From NCBI GenBank assembly GCA_018296165.2, contig JACKQL020000009.1, forward strand, positions 558,001-622,000: a stretch of 64,000 bases of DNA, in the 5' to 3' direction. Below the pieces are notes generated by a model. That model made no database searches and was not told the origin of the DNA. It saw nothing but the letters and a program-made list of their open reading frames with translations. Each line of letters opens with the position of its first letter. Position 1 is the first letter of the stretch. Positions 56,591 through 64,000 of the stretch are shown here, piece after piece. Made by a program: the position numbers and the translations under genes. Source of the stretch: Termitomyces sp. T153 (Eukaryota > Basidiomycota > Agaricomycetes > Agaricales > Lyophyllaceae).

Positions 56591-59500
56591 CTAGTCCCAG
56601 GGGTCCTGGGGCTTAGTGGGGTGTCGTTGATGGGAGTCTCAGAGTTTGTCAGGGGCTCTATCAAGGTTTTTTTTTGGGGTTCCCAAGTGTTGTCCTTAGG
56701 TTCATAGCCCTTCCAGCAGATCAAGTACTAGGGCTGGCTGCAGACCAAGCAGGAGTCAAGGACCTGGTTGACCTCATAGTGGTACTTGTCCTCAACTTTG
56801 ACAGGGGGTGGTTGACTGGGGCATTGCCTGGGAAAGGGGTCTGGAGCATGCTTTTTGAGGAGGCACATATAGAACACAGAGTGGAGGCCCTTCAGACCTT
56901 GAGGTAGGTTGAGCTTGTAGGTGTGCATAGAGACCCTCCAGAGGACTTTGAAGGGACCAAGATGTTTGCAATTGAGCTTAACAGAGAGCCTCTGGGTCTT
57001 GAGATTTCATCAATCAAGCCAGACTAAGGTGTTGGGGGGCCAGTCAGGGATAGAATTGCATTGAGCATCAGCATGTTTGAAGTAGGCTTAATTGGCGGTG
57101 TTGATTTCATCCCAGAGGAACTGGTGAAGGGACTGGAGGTCCTTGGCAACTTCATGGGCAATGTGGGAGGGGATATTCTTGAGGGATAGCATGAGTTAGG
57201 AGTTGTAGCCCTTGTTGGTATAAAAGGGGGAAACTCTGGTGGCAGAGTGGGGCATGTTGTTGTAAGTAAACTTGGCAAGGGGGAGTTCCATGTGCCAGTT
57301 CTTCTGTAAATAGTTAACATAGAGGCAGAGATACTGTTCCAATGTCTGGTTTACTTGTTCTGTTTGTCCATTGGTCTCCAGGTGATAGGCAGTAGAGAGG
57401 TTGGTTTTTATTTTGAGTGCCTTGCACAGCAATTGCCAGAAATGGGAGACAAATAGAGGTCTGCAGTCAGAGATGATGTTGTCTGGGAGTCCATGCTTGG
57501 AGAATACATGTTCAAGGAATAGTTTGGCCCAGAGCATTGTCAGTGGTGTGGCAGGGGATGAAGAGGGCTTGTTTGGTGAGGTAGCAGACTACAATGAGAA
57601 TTGCGTCAAAACCTTTGGAGTCAGGGAGTTTGACAATGTGGTCCATCAAGATCAAGGACCAGGGGTGCCAACCAACAGGGAGGGGCTTCAGTAGTCTGTG
57701 AGGGCAGTGGTGGGGTACCTTGGCTTGGAGACAAGGTTTGCAGGCTCTGACATATTGCATGATGGCCTTCTTCATTCCTGGCCAAAAGTAAGTCCAGGAG
57801 ATGAGCTGAAGAGTCTTATGAATTCTGGGGTGCCTGCAGAGTTTGTGGTCATGGTGTTGCCAGAGTATGTCAAGGCAAATGAACTTGTGGTTTGGAGCAT
57901 AAATTTGTCCACTCTGGAGTAGAAGGCAGTGGTCTGGAGACAGTGGAAGGCATTCTTGATGTTCAACTTGTCAGCAGAGTTGTTGCAGGGGTCATGCTGG
58001 GTGAAGAAGGAGTCTAGGGATGAGTTTCTGATTTGGTGGAGGATTCCTTCTTCATTTAAAATCAGCACAGCATGTAGATGCTCAGGGGGGGATTACCACT
58101 TGATGGTTGAATGCATTCTGCTCAGCTTCAAAAGACTTCTTTGGATACATGTCAGATCTCCAAGTGAGTGAATCAGGCTTCATGCCAAGTCGTCCAGAAT
58201 GGTAGTGGATGGTAAAGTCATACTCTGAGAGGGTTTTGGACTATTGAGCTTGGTGGCAGCTGAGTTGCTTCATGGTCGTGAAGTATTGCAGATTGTTATG
58301 GTCAGAATAGACTTGAATGCAGTGCAGGGATCCCTTGAGGTTGGCCCACTACTGATGGAAGGCTTCAATGATCACAAGGAGTTCTTTGTCATAGATATTG
58401 TAGTTGAGCTCCATGGGGATCATCAAATGGGTGTAGAAGGCAATGAGGCAGAGGTCCTTGCCTCTGGAGTCTGACTGGGAGATTATTCCAGCAATGGCAT
58501 AATTGGAGGCATTGCATTCAAGCATGATTGGCAAGGAGGGGTCAAAATGGCAGAGGACCAAAGTGGAGGTGAAGGCCTTTTTGAGGAGGAGGAACATGCT
58601 TTGGCACTTGCTGTCCCAATCCCAAGGGGTGTCCTTCCACATGAGTTAGTTGAGGGGTTTGGTGATTCCAGAGTAGTTGTTGATGAATCAGTGATAAAAG
58701 TTAGCAAACCCCAGAAATGACTGTACCGCCTTGACATTCTGCAGTGGGGGCCAGTTGAGTATGGCTTTGACCTTGGCAGGGTCCATGCGTACATTGTTGG
58801 GAGTGATGATGACTCCAAGGTATTTGACCTCTGTTATATGGAAGGAGCATTTCTCAGGTTTGGCATAAAGATGGATTCTCAGAGTTGTTCTAAGATGTGG
58901 TGGATGTGCTCCAGATGCTCCTCCAGCAAATTCAAGTAGATCAGTATGTCATCCAAGTATACAATAATGAAGATGTTGTTCATGTCATGGAAGATATCAT
59001 TCATGAAATACTGGAAAGTGGTGGGGGAGTTAATCATTCCAAAGAGCATTACTAGATACTCAAAGAGGCTATAACAGGTGCAAAAGGCAGTCTTCCATTC
59101 ATGCCCCAGAGCAATCCAGACATTGTTGTAGCCAGAGTGGAGGTCTATCTTTGTGTAGATCTTGGCACTGCAGAGGTGGTCAACAAGGTCTCCAATCAGG
59201 GGGAGAGGATACCAGTTTTTTTTGGTGACTTTGTTGAGTCCCCAATAATCAACACAAAGTCTGAGTGATCCATCCTTTTTCTTGGCGAATAAGACTGGAG
59301 TGCTGGCAGCAGAGATTGATGAGCATATGAAGTCTTTGCTGAGCATGTTGTTAAGGTAGTCAGATTGATGGGCATATGAAGCCTTTGCTGAGCACATTGT
59401 CGAGGTAGTCCTTCAGGGCTTGGAGTTTAATCTCAGACATGTTGTAGATTTTGCCAAACAGGGGCAAGGTGCCCTCTTTGAGGTTGATCTTGAGATCATA

Positions 59501-62500
59501 AGAGTGATGTGGAGGAAGTTCTTTCACACTCCCTTCAGAGAACACATCAGCAAATTCATGATACTCCAGGAGAACTACTTCATATAGGATCTGCTCCTCC
59601 ACTTTGCATTCTGGCAGGATAGTTTCAGTGTGGAGGTGCTCCTCTGGCAGGGCTGGCATGATCTGTAGTTAGAAGGTGGGGGTGCCATCTCACAAGATGC
59701 ATGTGAAGAGGACAGCACCAATGATTTTGATGTTGAGGTCTCTGGAGTCAATGGGGGTGGGTGATGGGGCAGTAGTGGCTGAGTCTGGAGTGGTGGCAGG
59801 GTGGTTTGGAGAGGTGGAGCATAGTTAGTTGGGGTACCACGGGCCTTTGTATTGATTCCAGAGTATGTTGGGGGGCAGCCATTGTGATTTGATCAAGGGT
59901 GACCAAGGTGGGGGTGCATTTTCTTCACTTTCTGAGTTGCTGTTGGGAGTTAAGGGTGTTGGAGTCCAAGATAGTCTGGAGGTGGAGGGGATGGCAGCCA
60001 CTAGACTTGCTTCAGGGCCAGGGAATCACATGGTGAGGTTCTTCCAGTCAATGTTGGGGTTGATGTCCTGCAGCCATGGAAGTCCGAGTATGATCAGAGT
60101 CAATGGAGGGAGTTGGGTGATGAGAAGCTGAGCCTGGAACCTTAGGTTGTTGGCAAGGATGAGGGCATTGTTGTGGTATTGAGTGATTCCCATCATGGTG
60201 AGGCTTCCATTGAAGAGTTGGAGCTCAAAAGGTTTGTCAAGGTCATTGTGTCAAAGGTCAAGTTGGCTGCTGATGAAGATGCTGGAGGTACTGCTGTCAA
60301 CAAGGGTGGGGAGGATTGTGGGCAAGCCGTTGAGTCAGACATTGATGTTAAATGACTGCATGGACTTTGAGTGGAGCTGCAGGGGGGTCTAGAGTTGGTC
60401 AGTCATACTCTTGGAGCTCCTAGAGGGTGATGAGACATTGAAGAGTACTAGTCTGGAGTTGGTCAGGTTGTTCCAGTCAAGGCAGAGGGTGAGGCTGGGC
60501 TAGTCAAGGCAGAGGGTGAGACTGGGCCAGTCAATGTGGGGATTGGTGGAGCAGAGCCATGAGAAGCCTAAGACAACAGGGCAGAAGAGTGTAGTTTCAT
60601 GATGAGTAATCAGAGTTCTTGCCATTGTCCATTGGCAAAGGTTATGGTCATCTCCAGGCAATGTGTGATATCTCTGGCAAAGGTGAGGTCACTGTCAAAG
60701 AGTTTGAGGAGGATCAGAGTGGGGAGGCATTGGGGACATTGAGGAGCAAGCACCACCAGGGGTTTGTTGATCAAGTTACTCATGGCACTGCTGTCAACCA
60801 GTGTGGGGATGGGGTTGTTGGAGAAGGGGAGGGTGGTGTGGAGGAGGAGGGTGGTGGAAAAGTAAGAGGGGAGGTGTGCTGGGAGGTTGTCCAGAGCAAG
60901 TACCATTGCATGAAGAAGTGTGGCTGGGGAAGAGAAGACATCGGGGCCTGGTCCATGGTCTAGTGCATCTTCAAGGCCTAAACTACTGACTTGTTTTCCA
61001 TAAACTGGTAGTCACAGTCTTCCCCATTGATGGTCCATATAGCATGTCCCACCACCTGGTGTTTAGGGCAACCACTGATGAAATGTCCCTGCTCACTACA
61101 TAAGATGCATGCACCCTCCTTCTGTCATTTCTCCTGAGTCTCCTCCAGTATGTTGATCCAGGGCCTATTCCAAATCTTGTTTGCACATAGGGCTTCTTGG
61201 TCATTGGTGGGGTCCAGAGCATCCTCAATATTGTTGGAGTGGGCATCCAGGAATTCTGGGGCCTCATGGAGGTTAGCAGCATTGAGTTGGGCAGGGGGGC
61301 ACTGTCCCAGAGGTCAATTAGCACTGGAAGGTTCTGAGCCTGGGGGAAAACAGGGTGTGGAGTTGGCAGAGTTGGTGAGGATCAAGGGTCAGTTGCCATT
61401 AGTTGCTCCAGGCTGCCAATTGGTACTGCCAGAGGTGTTCCATGTGGTCTGCAGTGCTGTGTTCTCACTTTGGTCTTCCCAGTAATGCTGGTCAACCTGA
61501 GTAACAAGTGCCTTGTATCCATTATAGGTAGTTTACTTGGGTGCAAGACAGAGAATGTTCTTGATCTGCTGAGGCAGGGTGCAGTGGAGGGCAAATTGGA
61601 GGGCAAATTGGAGGGCAGATTGGAGGGCATTATAATTCCATCCTGTTTTGTAGGCCTCCCATTCAAATTGTATGCTGAAAGTCATGAAGTGTTCATTGTC
61701 ATGCATTTGGAGGTTGAAGAGATTCTCCTCTGCTTCCACTACAGTATCAAAGATGCCAAACTTACTGGAGAATTCCTGGGTGAAAGCAGGCCAATTGGAG
61801 AGGACAGTATTATTGGGGTTGAACTGGAGTAGTGCCATGTAGTGGTTGAAGGCGATGCCCTGCAAATATGATGCAGCAAAGGCTACCCATGAGCTCTCAA
61901 GCTGGAAGGTAATGAGCTTAGCTTGGAACATGGTTAGACACTGTGTTAGGAAGATTCTCCACTTTCAGGAGTCACAACTAGTGAAGGGTCTGGGCTTTTG
62001 AATGTTGAGCTTTCCTTCCTGAGCCAGTGCATTGCAAGTATTGTCCTGGGTGTTTTGAGTTCAGGGTGGGGGTCCAGTGTTGTAGTAGTAATAGTAATTG
62101 TTTCCATTTCTGTGTTGAGGGGGGAAGTTGTCCATGGCTGGGCCCCATCCTCTAGGTAGTCCACTGGTGGGAGGCCTGCCACCAAGGAGTTAGCCTGCAT
62201 TGCCTGGGGAAGGCCCCAGGGCCCACCAAGGGGGAGGGGATCCTCTGGGGGTGGGGGTCCAAAGTAATAAGTGTTGGTAAGAGGGTTGGGCATTGGAATG
62301 GGTGGGGGACAAGAGGAGTTGATGGGGAAAGGGGGTTGGAGTGCTCCAGGGCCTGTGGGTTGCCTCAGAGGGGCTGGGATGTTTGGGCAGAGTGGAGGGG
62401 CATTGACACAGGGGGCACAGAGATCAAAGTGAGGGGGTCTGTCTTAGGGAGGGCTATTGTGTGGGGTGGTCTTATTAGCGGGATTACCTGGCTCATTGAT

Positions 62501-63511
62501 ATAGGAGAGGGTTCAGTTGTTGTTATTAATGTGTGGGGGCAGCCATTGTGTATAGGGCTCAGGGGTGGCAGGCTGATTCCATGTAAGGAAGGTGCTGAGG
62601 ATGGAGTTTGCCTGAGGATAAGTGAAGAGGGCCAGGGTGTGGGTGGCAGGTTGGTCAAACAATCCCCCCATGGAGTTGAGGCTCCTCAAGATGTTGGAAG
62701 CTGCATTAAGTTCTTCCTGCTGGCAGGGGATGGGAGACAGGGCTTTGCTTTGTGTTCCAATGAGTTCCTCATATTGCACATGGAAGGAGTGGGAGGGGTC
62801 CAGAGGGTCTTCAAATGGGCGGGGGTTTAGACTGGTGAGGATTTCTTTGACCAATGCATGGAGCTTGTTTCATAAATTGGCATTGATTCCCAGGGTGCCT
62901 TGCATAGTTTTGGGGAGGTTTCCCTGCAAGTATCATTTGTCAAAGTCAAGGAGCCTATCTGCCCAAACCTCCAGAGTTGCAGAAGTGTTGGGGTAGCTTA
63001 AGTTGATGAGGAGGGTGTGGGCACATCTTGCAAACTCTGCAGGGGAGACGCAGAGAAAGTGGAGGACTTCATTGCACTGCTGGGCATAGGCCTTGACCCA
63101 TTGCTGTCTAGAGGAAGGAGGAATTTGAGCAGGAAATGGCAATTGAGGAGGGGAATAATTATCTGGATGCTCCAGAGAGGCTGAGGCTGTAGCAGGAACT
63201 GGGTATGTGTAGTAGTGAGTGGATGGAAGGTAGGTGGGGTTGGGGGATGCTGTGGAGTATCCTCCAAGGTACATGTGAGGGTAGTTGCTATTGGTGGGGA
63301 GTGCTGGAGGGCAGCACCAGCCCAGAGGTATTCTCTAGCTGATGGAGGGAGCATAGAACACCTGGTTGGGATCAGGGGTCCAATGGCAGGGAACGTACTG
63401 ATCTGCAAGTAGGCCTGAATAGAATGGGGCATATTGATTTTCAGGGACCAGCCAACCATAGGCATTGGTTAGGTAGCTGGCAGGGTTGTATGCAGGGTTA
63501 TATGCAGACAT
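56591..63511 (-). pseudogene. Gag-pol polyprotein of element C, chromodomain Ty3/gypsy, inactivated
   Basis: Collinear with element B on the opposite strand: MSAYNPAYNPASYL at 63511, gag core near 61900-61500, a zinc knuckle near 61120-61080, protease 1 (LVDSSAMSNL, then NPHIDW) near 60790-60500, and protease 2 (LVDSSTSSIFISSQL, about 60290). RT has [10 protein letters not shown] and YLDDILIY (58959-58948). RNase H, integrase (MDHIVKLPDSKGFDAI; NIISDCRPLF; TNGQTEQVNQTLEQYL) and a chromodomain ([11 protein letters not shown]) near 56790 follow, with the end at TAG 56591. Many stops replace R, Q and W codons. The interior carries small tandem duplications (59311-59412, 60481-60535, 61587-61634) not present in B. 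Confidence 0.8.
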
Positions 63512-63530
63512 CAAGAATGAGGTAAGGGAG

Positions 63531-63542
63531 AGTCTTGATATT
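63531..63542 (-). promoter_or_regulatory. Primer-binding site of element C
   Basis: On the minus strand AATATCAAGACT follows the right LTR by one base, as in A and B. Confidence 0.55.
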
Positions 63543-63543
63543 A

Positions 63544-64000
63544 TGTCAGGTTCTGCTGACTACAGGGGCTCAGTTATACTGGGTGAGTCCTTACTAGGTG
63601 GATGTGATGTCCTGTGCTTATAACCTAGCACTCTGGAGTTGATGCAGACTAGAGGGGCTTGTGAGGAGAAGTGAAGGGAGGTGGTCAGAGCAAGTCTGGA
63701 GTGATCTGGGGAAGTCTAAGACCAAGTATATTAAACATTGGGCTTGGACAGGCATCAGGGACAAGTTTGTAGGTGCACAAATAGATTGCAGGACAAGTGG
63801 AGGCTTCATAAATAGTGGAAGTGGAGCCAGGGTTGGATGGGGGATCAATCAAGACTGATGGGCTCCAGAGCCAAGCAGGGGGTGAGGTCCAGAGTTGTCA
63901 TAAGAATATTTGAAGGTTATAGCATATGCACAGAGTTTGTACTGATGTCAGAGATGAGAGAACTTAGGGAAACAAAGAAAACAGAGACAGTCAAGGCAAG
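63544..64000 (-). repeat. Right LTR of element C, partial
   Basis: It begins TGTCAGGTTCTGCTGAC and matches the first 457 bp of the LTR at 42374. The rest, including the TATA box, is beyond the window. The five bases following it there should be GGTTG if the C target duplication is intact. Confidence 0.8.

Larger units (their letters stand above)
42374..64000 (-). mobile_element. Chromovirus element C, interrupted by element B and cut by the right window edge
   Basis: The left LTR is 42374-43419. The right LTR starts at 63544 and runs out of the window. Coding is on the minus strand: leader and primer-binding site at 63543-63512, gag-pol 63511-56591. The reversed accessory gene lies between pol and the left LTR. 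Element B with its ATCCA duplication sits in that accessory gene. Many stops and low CpG show age, but reverse transcriptase still reads YLDD (58959-58948). Confidence 0.8.

Overview
The window looks like part of an Agaricomycete (Basidiomycota) genome. Introns are about 45-85 bp with GT..AG ends. The gene families (Agaricomycete kinase-like proteins, BTB/POZ proteins, KDZ transposases, chromodomain Ty3/gypsy elements) are typical of mushroom-forming fungi. Only three genes look fully intact: a secreted GH16 glucanase-like gene and two tandem Baeyer-Villiger monooxygenases. Most of the rest is transposon-derived, in several states of decay.

Layout, left to right. 1-2130 (-): a beta-adaptin gene with in-frame stops, damaged splice sites and a frameshift, i.e. 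a pseudogene. 2454-3622 (-): an intact six-exon GH16 gene with a 14-nt microexon. 4.3-6.7 kb: CpG-poor old transposon debris. 6709-14058: a complete LTR element (A), 1.2-kb LTRs and a 5-bp target duplication, with a ruined interior and a solo LTR inside it. 14.06-27.95 kb: a CpG desert with a KDZ transposase relic, an inverted-repeat element, kinase-like relics and a BTB/POZ relic. 27.95-34.9 kb: a CpG-rich island with the two monooxygenases, which share a 395-bp identical conversion-like tract, and a kinase-like gene with one stop. Two tRNA-derived SINE-like copies lie at 34.9-35.1 and 37.1-37.2 kb. From 37.7 kb to the right edge is a nest of one chromovirus family: element D (+) is interrupted by LTR fragment F (-), F by element C (-), and C by element B (+, 44636-55702, TSD ATCCA on both sides).

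The strongest candidate for something undescribed is in this chromovirus family. Between the end of pol and the 3' LTR, on the strand opposite gag-pol, the copies carry remnants of a spliced accessory gene. It has four exons (best read in B, 52802-54469, minus), a six-cysteine module CX2CX6CX15CX2CX6C whose spacing is identical in B, C and D, a charged coiled coil, a phase-1 intron at the same place in A, B and C, and a WWEVA-containing C-terminal part. Each copy is broken, mostly at different positions, so the ancestor was probably an intact gene.

The same family shows two further features. Twelve nucleotides starting about 32 bp after the LTR TATA box are exactly complementary to the primer-binding site next to the LTR, the arrangement expected for Tf1-type self-priming. 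The polyprotein also has two retropepsin-like domains in tandem. Across the window, CpG loss (CG to TG/CA), R-to-stop changes and transition-only LTR differences suggest a RIP-like or methylation-deamination process. It has acted on the repeats but has spared the monooxygenase island.
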